64,000 nucleotides of DNA, taken from the NCBI RefSeq assembly GCF_016706325.1, contig NZ_JADJJX010000002.1:62001-126000 (forward strand), in the 5' to 3' direction. The position numbers and the translations under genes are program-made. Below are positions 17,567-25,759 of this stretch, piece after piece. Source of the stretch: Methanothrix sp. (GTDB lineage: Archaea > Halobacteriota > Methanosarcinia > Methanotrichales > Methanotrichaceae). The notes beneath the pieces are model-generated. The model had not been told where the DNA came from. It made no database searches and was given only the letters and a program-made list of their open reading frames with translations. Numbering within the stretch: position 1 is the first letter of the stretch; the number at the start of each line of letters is the position of its first letter.

Positions 17567-18055
17567 ATGCTCATTCGGTGTGTATCTTTGGAGCGTGAGA
17601 AGACGATCCTCGTGGCCACCCCTTTCAAGAAACGGGGCAAGAAGAGCCTGAAGGTCAGCGATTTCATCTTTGCATTATCCTTGGATCTGAAATGGGGGCC
17701 TCCGGAGAAGGTGCGCGCTCTTCTCAGAGAGGCCGAGGCAGAAGGGCTGGTCACGATGGATGGGGAGATGGTATCAGCGGCATTCGACCTGGAGTCGATG
17801 GAGGTTCCCCTGGGCTTTAAGCCCTCCACAGAGGAGGGAATACTGGATCAGGGAATAAGGCTCATCATCTCTCAGACGGGGATGAGCAGAAGGGAGGTCA
17901 TCGCCCTGGCCAATGAAAAGCAGGATATGCTTGAGAAGCTGGTGGAGCTGGATGCAGTTGTCCTCCTGCTGGCGAGGGAGATGGGGATAGATGTTCATGA
18001 TCTCGCAGCCAAGGCCTACGAGAATCTCCTTGCCCGCGCCCGAAAAAGCCCTTGA
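17567..18055 (+). CDS. DUF2240 family protein
   Basis: Protein of 162 aa, recognised by the DUF2240 pattern: VATPFKKRGKKSLKVSDFIF, ALSLDLKWGPPEKVRALL and the SMEVPLGFKPSTE strand. The family is confined to archaea and has no experimental function; the N-terminal half looks like a helix-turn-helix, so nucleic-acid binding is possible. Starts at ATG 17567 or TTG 17588 are both possible. It is divergent from the exported-protein operon, with about 155 bp between the start codons. Confidence 0.8.
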   Translation: MLIRCVSLEREKTILVATPFKKRGKKSLKVSDFIFALSLDLKWGPPEKVRALLREAEAEGLVTMDGEMVSAAFDLESMEVPLGFKPSTEEGILDQGIRLIISQTGMSRREVIALANEKQDMLEKLVELDAVVLLLAREMGIDVHDLAAKAYENLLARARKSP

Positions 18056-18057
18056 GA

Positions 18058-18117
18058 GCAGGGGATGGAGAGGCTGCAGGGGATGGAGAGGCTACAGGGG
18101 ATGGAGAGGCTGCAGGG
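18058..18117 (+). repeat. 18-bp tandem repeat, 3.3 copies
   Basis: The unit GCAGGGGATGGAGAGGCT is repeated at 18058, 18076 and 18094 (one G-to-A change), with a partial fourth copy. It begins right after the DUF2240 stop codon and lies in the spacer before the next gene. Confidence 0.9.
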
Positions 18118-18173
18118 ATCAAAGCTGACAGAGCAGACAACCAAGAATTCGCTAGACAGAAGAGGCTGGTTAT

Positions 18174-18482
18174 ATGGCAAGCATTACTCTTTATGAACTG
18201 CTTGGAATTCCCAAGGAACGGGCTGATGAGATTGCCCGGCAGGTTAGAGACTCCTTTGCCCAGTCGGGCACGCCGGGAGAGTGGATTGAGAGGCTGATAG
18301 AGGAGTTTGGGGTGGATAAAGATAAGGCTGAGATCTTTGCCTGTGGCTGGTTTGCCGGGAAGTATGCCGGGGTCTCAGAGATATTCAATGTGGTGCAAAA
18401 GGAGATAGATAGCCTGGAGAAGGATAAAGCAGAAAAAAGAGAGCTGAATAGCCGGCATCCCGGACAGAATGGGTATGCTTAG
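18174..18482 (+). CDS. Hypothetical protein, 102 aa
   Basis: A small acidic protein read from ATG 18174 (ASITLYELLGIPKERADEIA onward). It is predicted to be mostly helical, with a heptad-like C-terminus (VVQKEIDSLEKDKAEKRELN) that may form a coiled coil, and no signal peptide or membrane helix. I do not recognise the family. The codon pattern and the gene's position after DUF2240 in the same direction support it as a real gene. It is flanked by an 18-bp tandem repeat upstream and a 17-bp tandem repeat downstream. Confidence 0.6.
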   Translation: MASITLYELLGIPKERADEIARQVRDSFAQSGTPGEWIERLIEEFGVDKDKAEIFACGWFAGKYAGVSEIFNVVQKEIDSLEKDKAEKRELNSRHPGQNGYA

Positions 18483-18520
18483 AGCTTAAGCCATCTGCAT
18501 GTTGTCTTCATTGAACGCCG

Positions 18521-18656
18521 TTCCCTCTCCCACGCTGTTCCCTCTCCCACGCTGTTCCCTCTCCCACGCTGTTCCCTCTCCCACGCTGTTCCCTTTCCCA
18601 TGCCGTTCCTTTTCCCACGCTGTTCCCTTTCCCATGCCATTCCCTCACCCACGCCA
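18521..18656 (+). repeat. 17-bp tandem repeat, eight copies
   Basis: Eight consecutive 17-bp units of consensus TTCCCTCTCCCACGCTG start at 18521. The first four are identical and the last four carry substitutions (CTT for CTC, ATGCC for ACGCT). The unit length is not a multiple of three, and the array lies between genes just upstream of the radical SAM pair. Confidence 0.95.
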
Positions 18657-18732
18657 AGCCCCAATCTCTAATGGTCTATTAGAGCTCTTATGGCTTAACA
18701 AAAGCAATCAGTAATCGTAACCTTAATCTTGC

Positions 18733-20127
18733 ATGGGGGCAGTCTCGGTGATTATGACTCCCCGAGTCCTCTTTACAACCTCATACCGAGATAGCCCTGA
18801 GCCATACGACTATATCGGAGCCAATGCCCGATCATGGTTCAGATTCTACTGGCCCCGGGTCCAATCATTCGGCCTGAGATTCCTCAAGCAGAACATTCCC
18901 CAGATTGAGATCATGGAGTTCCCCACCTGGGATCAGTACAATAAGAAGCTACAGGAGGGCTGGGATGTTGTCGGCCTCTCCTTTTACCTGAACGAGACCC
19001 ATGAGGCCATAGAGATGGCAGATGCAGCCCATAAAGCGGGTGTGGGAGAGGTCTGGGCAGGAAACTACGGCGCTCTGACCACTGCTGTGCAGGACAGGTT
19101 TGATAAGGTATTTGTGGGATATGCAGAGCATCAGCTTGCTCCTTACTTCGGGCAGCAGATAAAAGATATAATCCATCCACCGCTTATCGAATACCTCAAT
19201 ACGCCCTTCAATATCAAGCTGAACATCTACGGGGTCCTTTTCACCACCAGAGGATGTCCGGTTGGCTGCAAGTTCTGCCAGACCCCGGTATTCTGCAATA
19301 AGCCCAATGTGATCTCTCTGGAGAGCATAGAGAGGGTCTTGGCCTACTACAAAGAGATGGGCATCAATGTGGTGATAATCGAGGATGAGAACTTCGGCTG
19401 CAATCGCCGCCATGCTGATGCAGTAGTGGAGCTATTCGATGAGTATCAGATCGTCTGGGGTTGTATGGCCCGGGCCGATTATCTGAGAAAGAAGATCGAT
19501 GACTGGGCTGATGCCCGAAGGAGGAACGGCAAACAGATATCGGGATTTGCCGGGGCGGCGATCGGCATAGAGAACCTGCATCAAGAACGTTTGAACCAGA
19601 TGAAGAAGAAGGAAGGGACTGAGGACATCCTGGAGACCATCAGGTTGCTTCAGTCCCGCGGCATGGGTTCGATCGGCTACTATATGATCGGCTTTGAGGA
19701 GGACACAAGAGAGTCGCTGAAGGTGGACATAAAGAGGCTGGCCGCCCTCAAGCTGGATATAACTCAGATCTGCGTGATAACCCCCCTGCCTCAGACCCCG
19801 ATGTGGACGGAGATCGAGGAGAAGTACGGCATCTTCGATCACGATTACCATCATTACGACGGAAAACACCTGGTCTGGAACCACCCCCATATCAAGCCAG
19901 ATGAGATGAGGGATATCCTGGACTGGTCGCTGCGGCAGGTCTATCCCTGGAAGACCCCCCTGCGAACATCGATGCGCGTCTGGCGGGGAGCCTATCAGTA
20001 TGGCGGCTGGAGAGGGGTTAAGGAGGTTGCATCCTATATCTCCCGGGCAAATAAGTTCGATTGGGATCTGGGGCCCAGGTTCCTCCCCCTGCCGGGAGGC
20101 AAAGGATCATCTGGTGGTTCTGGATGA
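18733..20127 (+). CDS. B12-binding domain radical SAM protein (first of a pair)
   Basis: Protein of 464 aa. The N-terminal ~150 residues form a cobalamin-binding-like Rossmann domain (DVVGLSFYLNETHEAIEMAD) without the DXHXXG motif. The radical SAM core follows, with the cluster motif TTRGCPVGCKFCQ (CxxxCxxC) at about residues 174-186 and IEDENFGCNRRHADAVVELF. The domain order matches class B radical SAM methyltransferases, but the substrate is unknown. An internal ATG at 18754 is an alternative start. The stop codon overlaps the ATG of a second, related protein. Confidence 0.85.
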   Translation: MGAVSVIMTPRVLFTTSYRDSPEPYDYIGANARSWFRFYWPRVQSFGLRFLKQNIPQIEIMEFPTWDQYNKKLQEGWDVVGLSFYLNETHEAIEMADAAHKAGVGEVWAGNYGALTTAVQDRFDKVFVGYAEHQLAPYFGQQIKDIIHPPLIEYLNTPFNIKLNIYGVLFTTRGCPVGCKFCQTPVFCNKPNVISLESIERVLAYYKEMGINVVIIEDENFGCNRRHADAVVELFDEYQIVWGCMARADYLRKKIDDWADARRRNGKQISGFAGAAIGIENLHQERLNQMKKKEGTEDILETIRLLQSRGMGSIGYYMIGFEEDTRESLKVDIKRLAALKLDITQICVITPLPQTPMWTEIEEKYGIFDHDYHHYDGKHLVWNHPHIKPDEMRDILDWSLRQVYPWKTPLRTSMRVWRGAYQYGGWRGVKEVASYISRANKFDWDLGPRFLPLPGGKGSSGGSG

Positions 20128-21584
20128 AGATCCTCCTTCTCTCCTCCCCCGTGGTCCAGCCCGACTTCGACCGCATCGCTCGCCTTCCCAATCTGGGGTT
20201 GGCCAGCCTGGCGGCGCATGTAAACGATCTGTGCACCGTCCATGTGGCAGATATCCATGGCCTGAGAGATCACCGGGAATATGTGAGAAGGCAGGTCCAG
20301 GGCTACGATCTGGTCGGCCTGACTGCCATGAGCTTTCAGTATCAGGAGGCTTTAGCACTGGCCAGGATTGTCAAGGATTCCGGCGCCAGGACTGTCTTTG
20401 GCGGCTATCATCCCACCCTGGCGGCAGAGGAGATCGGCAAGAGCGATGACCGCCAGCTGATCGACTTCATAGTGCGGGGCGAGGGTGAGGCCACCTTCCG
20501 GGAGCTGGTGGAATCTCAACTGGCGGGAAAGGGGCCAAATGATGTCCTGGGCCTCTCTTACCATGACCCGAGGGGCGGGGGCATGATTCATAACCCCGCC
20601 CGCCCTCTGCTGGATGTAGCGGATATCAGGATGCCTGACCGGGATGCCCGGCTCATCACCCGCGGTTTTCTCACCTTTGACGTGCCCATAGACTCTGTGG
20701 AGACCAGCAGGGGTTGCACTCAGGGCTGCAAGTTCTGCTCCATCAATCTCATGTATGGGCGGCATTTCCGCACCTTTCCCCTGGAGAGGGTGATCGAGGA
20801 TATCAGGGACGCTGAAGAGCATGGTGCGGGCTCGATATTCTTTCCCGATGACAACATCACACTCCATCCAAAGAGGCTAGAGAGGCTCTGCCAGGCGATA
20901 ATCGATGCAAACCTCACCCATCTGCGCTACAAGACCCAGGCCTCAGCTTCCGGCATCGCCTCCAGCAAGAGGCTGGTGGATAAGATGGGCGAAGCGGGAT
21001 TTGATGGCGTCTTCCTGGGGGTGGAGAGCATCAATAAGAGGAACCTGGAGTTCTTGGGCAAGGGGCAGATGTCCAATGATGCTGAGATTGCAGTGCAGTA
21101 CCTGCATGATAACAATATAATCGTCTCCACCGGGCTCATCGGCGGGAATCCAGATGATGATGAGGAGGATCTCTGGGAGAACTTCCATCTCGCCCGCAGG
21201 CTCAGGGTGGATTTTCCCATCTTCTATATCTCCACCCCTTATCCCAAGACCCAGATGAGGGCGGAGCTGGAGGAGATGGGGCTGGTGACCAGAAATGACT
21301 TCACCAAGTACGATGGCATGCATGCCAACCTGAGGACAAAGCATCTCACCGATGAGCAGGTGCAGTACATCACCTGGGAGATGAACGCCCGCTACTATGA
21401 TCTGGAGTGGATCAGGTATAACAAGGTGAAAAGGATCTACCCAAAATGGTTTGCCGGAGAGATCAGAAGGCTGCTTCCCTTCTATGCCAGGAGAAAGCTG
21501 GAGCTGGCCATGGGGAAAAAGATGCCCCGGGATTTCTTCCAGGAGGACCTGGAGAGTGGAGAGCTGTGCAAGGGAGTGGTCTGA
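20124..21584 (+). CDS. B12-binding domain radical SAM protein (second of a pair)
   Basis: About 486 aa from ATG 20124, which overlaps the preceding TGA (ATGA). The frame is open further upstream, but the B12-binding fold starts at MKILLLSSPVVQPDFDRIAR, which decides the start. The cobalamin-binding-like domain (LVGLTAMSFQYQEALALARI, FGGYHPTLAAEEI) is followed by the radical SAM motif TSRGCTQGCKFCS and FFPDDNITLHPKRLERLC. It is related to but clearly different from the first protein. Coupled translation suggests consecutive steps or a complex acting on one unknown product. Confidence 0.86.
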   Translation: MKILLLSSPVVQPDFDRIARLPNLGLASLAAHVNDLCTVHVADIHGLRDHREYVRRQVQGYDLVGLTAMSFQYQEALALARIVKDSGARTVFGGYHPTLAAEEIGKSDDRQLIDFIVRGEGEATFRELVESQLAGKGPNDVLGLSYHDPRGGGMIHNPARPLLDVADIRMPDRDARLITRGFLTFDVPIDSVETSRGCTQGCKFCSINLMYGRHFRTFPLERVIEDIRDAEEHGAGSIFFPDDNITLHPKRLERLCQAIIDANLTHLRYKTQASASGIASSKRLVDKMGEAGFDGVFLGVESINKRNLEFLGKGQMSNDAEIAVQYLHDNNIIVSTGLIGGNPDDDEEDLWENFHLARRLRVDFPIFYISTPYPKTQMRAELEEMGLVTRNDFTKYDGMHANLRTKHLTDEQVQYITWEMNARYYDLEWIRYNKVKRIYPKWFAGEIRRLLPFYARRKLELAMGKKMPRDFFQEDLESGELCKGVV

Positions 21585-21669
21585 GAACAATTCAAATGGA
21601 AAATAAAAATAAAAAAATAGAAAATAAATAAGAGGTCAAGCTGATAAAAGGGGGGAAAAACTCAGGGCA

Positions 21670-22386
21670 ATGAGACAGATCTACATTCAGGATAGCTACA
21701 TAAGATCTTTTGAGACAAGGGTCGTTGATACAAAGGCCTTGGAAGCTGAGGGAGAGGGCGTCATTCTGCAGGAGACTGCATTCTATCCCCAGTCCGGTGG
21801 GCAGCCATCGGATGCAGGATACCTGTTTCGCAGTGGGGATGAGTTCAGGGTACTGAGGGTTGAGCCCTCTGGACCGCTTCACATTCTTGATCGGAGGGGG
21901 CTTGAGCCCGGTGACAGCATCTCAGGGATCATAGATTGGGATCGGCGATACCGGTTCATGCGCAGCCATACCGCCTGCCACATACTCAGTGCAGTGATAT
22001 TCAAGGAGACTGGTGCCAGGATAACCGGAAACCAGATCGATCTGGCCAGATCCAGGGTGGACTTCAGCCTGGAGGCCTTCGACAAATCGAAAATAGCTGA
22101 ATATGTCGAGCAAGCAAATAGCATCATCTCTGAGGATCGCGCCGTCAGGATCAGCCTTCTGCCAAGGTCAGAGGCCATGGAAATACCTGATCTGGTGCGG
22201 CTTGCCATGGACGTTCCGGACAGAGAGGTGATTAGGGTGATAGATATTGAAGGAGTGGATCAGCAGGCCTGCGGAGGAACTCACATTCGCAGAACGGGCG
22301 AGATCGGGGGGATAAAGCTTCTCAAGGCGGAGAACAAAGGCAAGTCCAACCGTCGGATCTACTTTGAGCTTGTGGATCGGCCTTAA
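21670..22386 (+). CDS. alaX: Alanyl-tRNA editing protein AlaX
   Basis: Protein of 238 aa, a free-standing homologue of the AlaRS editing domain that deacylates mischarged Ser- or Gly-tRNA(Ala). The zinc-site residues are visible: HTACH in MRSHTACHILSAVIF, and CGGTH in VDQQACGGTHIRRTGE. The N-terminal beta-barrel carries ETAFYPQSGGQPSDAG, the glycine-rich AlaX-M signature. The length fits the medium AlaX class. It lies 85 bp downstream of the radical SAM pair, separated by an A-rich stretch. Confidence 0.92.
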   Translation: MRQIYIQDSYIRSFETRVVDTKALEAEGEGVILQETAFYPQSGGQPSDAGYLFRSGDEFRVLRVEPSGPLHILDRRGLEPGDSISGIIDWDRRYRFMRSHTACHILSAVIFKETGARITGNQIDLARSRVDFSLEAFDKSKIAEYVEQANSIISEDRAVRISLLPRSEAMEIPDLVRLAMDVPDREVIRVIDIEGVDQQACGGTHIRRTGEIGGIKLLKAENKGKSNRRIYFELVDRP

Positions 22387-22461
22387 GGTGGATCGGCCCT
22401 CAGAGAAATTGTGTATCATTTATCATCGAGAGGAGTGAAGAGAGTATGGAGGTCATACTGT

Positions 22462-23067
22462 ATGTCACTTCATCTCAATAAGCCTGCTCTGCGGGCCCTG
22501 GGGATTGCGGAGAGCTTTCAGCGCCCCAGCACCTCCACTCTTTTCAGGCCATCCTTCGATCGATCACCCGCCAATCCGCCAACCGTCAATTCACCTGCTG
22601 ACAATTCGCCTTCTGTCAATCCACCTGCTGTCAATTCGCCTTCTGTCAATTCACCTGCTGTCAATTCACCTGCTGTTAATTCACCTGCCGTCAATTCGCT
22701 TTCTGCTAATCAGTGCTCCGCAAATCCCCGCTCCATTCTGGCCGGGGTGGTCATGCGCGCAGACAGGAGGGTGGATGGCCTGGTCTATGCCCATGCGACT
22801 GTGGGAGGGGATGATGCCACAGAGGCAGTGCTTAACCTGTACCGCCGTCTTGAGCGCAGAGATATCAATGCCCTCCTCCTGGGCGGGGCGGTGATAAGCT
22901 GGTTTAACATCATCGATCTGGATGAGGTATTCGAGGAGATCAAGCGGCCTTTGGTCTGCCTGACCTATGAGGAATCAGCCGGCCTGGAAAAATATCTGCG
23001 CGAATATTTTCCTGGTTCCAAAGAAAAATTGAACGCTATCGATCCCTGGGCGGGAGGGAGAGGATGA
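22462..23067 (+). CDS. DUF99 family protein with an in-frame repeat insertion
   Basis: About 201 aa from ATG 22462, preceded by GGAGGT at 22448-22453. The C-terminal ~110 residues match DUF99 (COG1628): ILAGVVMRADRRVDG, then LLLGGAVISWFNIIDLDEVF. DUF99 shares the endonuclease V fold; its activity is unclear. Between the N-terminal ALGIAESFQRP segment and this core lies a ~55-residue Asn-Ser-Pro-Ala-Val low-complexity stretch encoded by 15-bp tandem repeats, which other family members known to me do not have. The frame stays open across it. The stop overlaps the next small gene (ATGA). Confidence 0.8.
   Translation: MSLHLNKPALRALGIAESFQRPSTSTLFRPSFDRSPANPPTVNSPADNSPSVNPPAVNSPSVNSPAVNSPAVNSPAVNSLSANQCSANPRSILAGVVMRADRRVDGLVYAHATVGGDDATEAVLNLYRRLERRDINALLLGGAVISWFNIIDLDEVFEEIKRPLVCLTYEESAGLEKYLREYFPGSKEKLNAIDPWAGGRG
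22573..22737 (+). repeat. 15-bp tandem repeat inside the DUF99 gene
   Basis: About eleven 15-bp units beginning AAT (consensus AATTCACCTGCTGTC) run from 22573. The first nine are closely similar and the last two degenerate. Each unit encodes a pentapeptide (Asn-Ser-Pro-Ala-Val type), so changes in copy number keep the frame. Confidence 0.93.
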
Positions 23068-23246
23068 GGCTCAAGACAGGGCATGAGATCTATGTGCGCG
23101 TCCATGGAGCAACAGTTGAGGAGGCGAGGATTCTCCTGAATAAGTTCACCCTGGATGGCAGGGTGCCGGAGCCTGTGAGGTTGGCCCGTATGGCAGCCCG
23201 GGCAGCGCGCAAGATTGAGGAGGGATTGGCATCCGGCAGCGAATAG
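23064..23246 (+). CDS. Small protein coupled to DUF99, 60 aa
   Basis: ATG 23064 overlaps the DUF99 stop (ATGA). The 60-residue product (MRLKTGHEIYVRVHGATVEE, ending KIEEGLASGSE) has a short beta segment followed by a basic helix rich in Arg and Ala. I do not recognise a family. The overlapping start, typical of coupled genes, and the codon usage support it; KEOPS Pcc1-like subunits have a similar size, but I see no clear match. Confidence 0.55.
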   Translation: MRLKTGHEIYVRVHGATVEEARILLNKFTLDGRVPEPVRLARMAARAARKIEEGLASGSE

Positions 23247-23565
23247 TCGCCTGCTATCCAATGATATCAGCTATATATTGGCGATACCAGCGATATCAAC
23301 TCAGATGGCTAGATGGCTTTCTGCTGGCAGGAGACCTTTCTGCCATCGGTTCTCCTGCCAGGGCGGCAAGGATAAGTCCCCACTCTCCTACCGCTCAATA
23401 GTCGATTCTCTCCGAAGTTAATAACTGTTTTTTTCATGTATATCTTATGTAGGTCTGATATAGGTCATCTATGATTAAGATCAGGGGATACACTGGCAGA
23501 AGGCATAAGATGCTCAATCGCCGATGTAAAATTCCCAGGAGGGTTGTCTGGCAGCGGGGTTGAGG

Positions 23566-23847
23566 CTACTGCTCTGTCGGCGGGCATTGGCCGATATCCT
23601 TCAGTGATGAAGCCAGCCTGTAGATCTCATCCACTGCCATTTGCTCTCCCTCAAGGGAGAATGCATACTCCCCTCCGGGCTCTATTATCAGCAATGCAAT
23701 GGGGCGCGATCTGAATCCCAGCAGATCATCACCTGCTGCCATGACCAGGACCTCGATGATGGGATGGATGGCTCTATCTCCTGCCTGGATCTCTTTTCCT
23801 GCCAGGATGTGCTTCTCTATCCGGGGGAGCCGTCTATCCTTCACCAT
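23566..23847 (-). CDS. Small protein downstream of DUF2953, 93 aa
   Basis: Protein of 93 aa with an extended middle (AIHPIIEVLVMAAGDDLLGF) and SRPIALLIIEPGGEYAFSLE, predicted as a small beta-rich domain without signal or membrane segment. It is the last gene in a minus-strand set GerW-like, DUF2953, this gene. The middle (IHPIIEVLVMAAG) resembles the GerW-like protein's pattern of short beta strands, but I cannot assign a family. Its position suggests a shared role with its neighbours. Confidence 0.6.
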   Translation of the reverse strand: MVKDRRLPRIEKHILAGKEIQAGDRAIHPIIEVLVMAAGDDLLGFRSRPIALLIIEPGGEYAFSLEGEQMAVDEIYRLASSLKDIGQCPPTEQ

Positions 23848-23903
23848 TCGGCTATCCTCCCAAAGCAGTCTTTTCCATTCCTATGCCCATCATACCCATC
23901 CTT

Positions 23904-24698
23904 TCATCTCTTCCTGCCAGTAAGCTCCTTTATCAACGTTCTCATCTCCCCATTCCGCAGGGCGGAGACGATGGCCACTGGAATATGGATCGGCCGGATT
24001 CTGGCCTGAGCCAGGAGCTCCCCCTCCAGCCTCTCCTCTTCAAAGAAGGGCAGGATGAGGATATCCCCGCCAAGACAATTGAGAAAGGCGGCCACCGCCC
24101 AGAGCCATCCGCTCAATACGGCCGTCCGGGCGGGATCATCCAGCCCGAACTCCAGGCGGCAGCGGATGCCCTTGAAGGCAAACGACCTCAATAGATGCTC
24201 GATGAGATCGACGAAGGCGGGCATGGCCGCCAGCAAAGATCTGAGCTGTCTTATGCTGAGGCCCCCCTCATCCTCCTCCTGCTGCCCGCCCCTCATGCCT
24301 TCCAAGGCCCGCTGGCCTTTATTCTGCTCTCTTTTCCCCTCCTGCCTATCCCCTCCTCTTCTCTCCCGAGCCGATGAGATGAGGTCAATGAACGATGGGG
24401 CTGAGCTTGCCCTCTCGAAGAGGCTGATGCCCAGCCACGAAATCCAGATTCTCCCCTGGACCAGCCTCTCCTGGCCCTTCAACTCACTGCCTGCAGATGT
24501 GCCCAGCCAGGATGCCATCAGCCTTCCCTCAATCTGCTCCCCGCTTTTGTATAAAAACATATTAATATTTAAAGGAATCATCAAAATAATCATCAAAATA
24601 ATTATCAGCAGAATGATGAGAAGTAAGAGGATCAATATGGCTGATGTCAGAGGACTGTGATTCAATGGCGCAGCCAAAATATGAACGCCTGGTGGCAT
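23904..24698 (-). CDS. DUF2953 family membrane-anchored protein (YtfI-like)
   Basis: Protein of 264 aa with one N-terminal transmembrane helix (very hydrophobic Ile/Leu run at about residues 20-45). A beta-type region comes next (GRIWISWLGISLFE), then a charged Glu/Arg/Gly-rich linker, and the DUF2953 core at the C-terminus (FAFKGIRCRLEFGLDDPART, then GWLWAVAAFL). In Bacillus the DUF2953 protein YtfI is encoded beside YtfJ (GerW); the same pairing occurs here, since the GerW-like gene is immediately upstream. The function in archaea is unknown. Confidence 0.75.
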   Translation of the reverse strand: MPPGVHILAAPLNHSPLTSAILILLLLIILLIIILMIILMIPLNINMFLYKSGEQIEGRLMASWLGTSAGSELKGQERLVQGRIWISWLGISLFERASSAPSFIDLISSARERRGGDRQEGKREQNKGQRALEGMRGGQQEEDEGGLSIRQLRSLLAAMPAFVDLIEHLLRSFAFKGIRCRLEFGLDDPARTAVLSGWLWAVAAFLNCLGGDILILPFFEEERLEGELLAQARIRPIHIPVAIVSALRNGEMRTLIKELTGRKR

Positions 24699-24746
24699 CC
24701 AGAAAACCTCGGGCGAGATCGATGGGAAAGGGCGTCATCGGCGAGG

Positions 24747-25247
24747 CTATTCGATGAGAATAGCAGTCTGCTGAGATGACCTCTTATCTCCTCTCTCCTT
24801 CTCCGTTCTCTCCTTCTTCGCTTTCTCCTTCTCTGCACTCTCTTTCTCTGCACTCTCTTTCTCTGCACTCTCTTTTTCTGATCCCTCCCGGGAGGCGGCA
24901 ATCCTCTCCAGGATGGACTGGGCGGCTCCTGCTATGCTACCAAGATAGAGTCTATCTGAGCTGCGGCCAGAGAGAGGTATCACCTTGACCCCTTCCTCCC
25001 CGGGAATCTCCTTGAAGACCACTACAATGGCGACCGGCATCACTCCAGCCCCCCCACCGGCCTTCATCTTGCTGATCTCATTGCCCCTGGAATCCTTCCC
25101 CTGGCTGGCGCTGAATCCCATCCCCATCTTGGTGATGGGTATGATGATCTTGTCCCCCATCTCCATAGGCTCCCCAATGATATTCCTGGTGGAGAGCACC
25201 CCGAGAAGCTCATCCACTGTAGCCCTTATGGCATCGGTGCCGGTCAT
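24747..25247 (-). CDS. GerW/YtfJ family protein
   Basis: Protein of 166 aa. The family signature is clear: VLSTRNIIGEPMEMGDKIII, PITKMGMGFSASQGK and a Gly-rich GGGAGVMPVAIVVV. The C-terminal 50 residues are a charged Lys-Glu-Ser-Ala repeat encoded by a 15-bp tandem repeat. GerW-like proteins were named for Bacillus spore germination, but are widespread in methanogens that do not sporulate. Its promoter lies in a segment that is duplicated 2 kb away. Confidence 0.85.
   Translation of the reverse strand: MTGTDAIRATVDELLGVLSTRNIIGEPMEMGDKIIIPITKMGMGFSASQGKDSRGNEISKMKAGGGAGVMPVAIVVVFKEIPGEEGVKVIPLSGRSSDRLYLGSIAGAAQSILERIAASREGSEKESAEKESAEKESAEKEKAKKERTEKERGDKRSSQQTAILIE
24822..24880 (-). repeat. 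15-bp tandem repeat in the 3' part of the GerW-like gene
   Basis: On the plus strand the unit CTTTCTCTGCACTCT is repeated about 3.5 times. On the coding strand it encodes the pentapeptide KESAE, giving a charged tail. Unit length keeps the reading frame. Confidence 0.85.
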
Positions 25248-25274
25248 CTATATCTCCATTAATAAGATAGTATA

Positions 25275-25378
25275 CATTATATTTACATCTTCTGCAGCAT
25301 ACGCAGTCCAAGAACATTTTATAAAATGTTAAACAGAACCAAACTTTATATAGAAAGAAGGCCCCAAAGTAAGGCAAT
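25275..25378. repeat. 104-bp duplicated promoter segment, copy 1
   Basis: The segment beginning CATTATATTTACATCTTCTG and ending in GGCAAT is found again at 27308-27411 with a constant offset of 2033 bp and only a few differences. It contains a strong TATA box, TTTATATA at 25345-25352. Copy 1 lies between the GerW-like start codon and the inserted region. The duplication brackets everything between 25379 and 27307. Confidence 0.9.
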
Positions 25379-25384
25379 CAAACT

Positions 25385-25435
25385 GCGCGCGGCCACTCCA
25401 TCCTAAAGGGATGGGGTATGCTTCGGGCCGCGCGC
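25385..25435 (-). mobile_element. IS200/IS605-type end hairpin (first of three)
   Basis: A perfect 10-bp inverted repeat, GCGCGCGGCC at 25385-25394 and GGCCGCGCGC at 25426-25435, encloses an inner hairpin (CCATCC at 25398-25403, GGATGG at 25409-25414). On the minus strand the inner part reads ACCCCATCCCTTTAGGATGG, the same layout as the hairpins at 25564-25614 and 26851-26901. Ends of this look are common beside tnpB genes in archaea; no tnpA or tnpB gene is present here. Confidence 0.45.
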
Positions 25436-25563
25436 CCTGGTTAGCCGGATTTCAGAAACATCTGAAGCTCCGGCTTCCTGGATGTGATAATCAGAATAAT
25501 TGCGTATCTGCATTTGATTGCATGATGGCCCTGCTAATCGATCTCAATAAAACATGAAATCCG

Positions 25564-25614
25564 GGCGAGGGTTCACTTCATCCCCAACCCAAAGGATGGA
25601 GAATTCGTGACCCT
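25564..25614 (-). mobile_element. IS200/IS605-type end hairpin (second), inverted relative to the third
   Basis: The minus strand begins AGGGTCACGAATTCTCCATC and ends GATGAAGTGAACCCTCGCC. It matches the plus-strand sequence at 26851-26901 over both flanks (12 and about 18 bases), while the hairpin between the flanks differs in sequence but still pairs. Such paired change is what a conserved structure gives. The two form a ~51-bp inverted repeat around the gene at 25760-26701. Confidence 0.55.
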
Positions 25615-25759
25615 TCGCGCTCTCGTATCATTAGATAGCAAGGTATTAGCACAAAAGTGGTATTTTCACTGGTCAATTTGTGGGAATTGGATTCAGTTTA
25701 TGAGGTTGGTGGTTGAAATGAAAAACTTGGAAAGTACAGTAAGGAAGAATGGTGGTATT

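Noticed and set aside
18521..18656. 17-bp repeats considered as a CRISPR array
   Set aside because: Units are directly adjacent without unique spacers; this is a plain tandem repeat.
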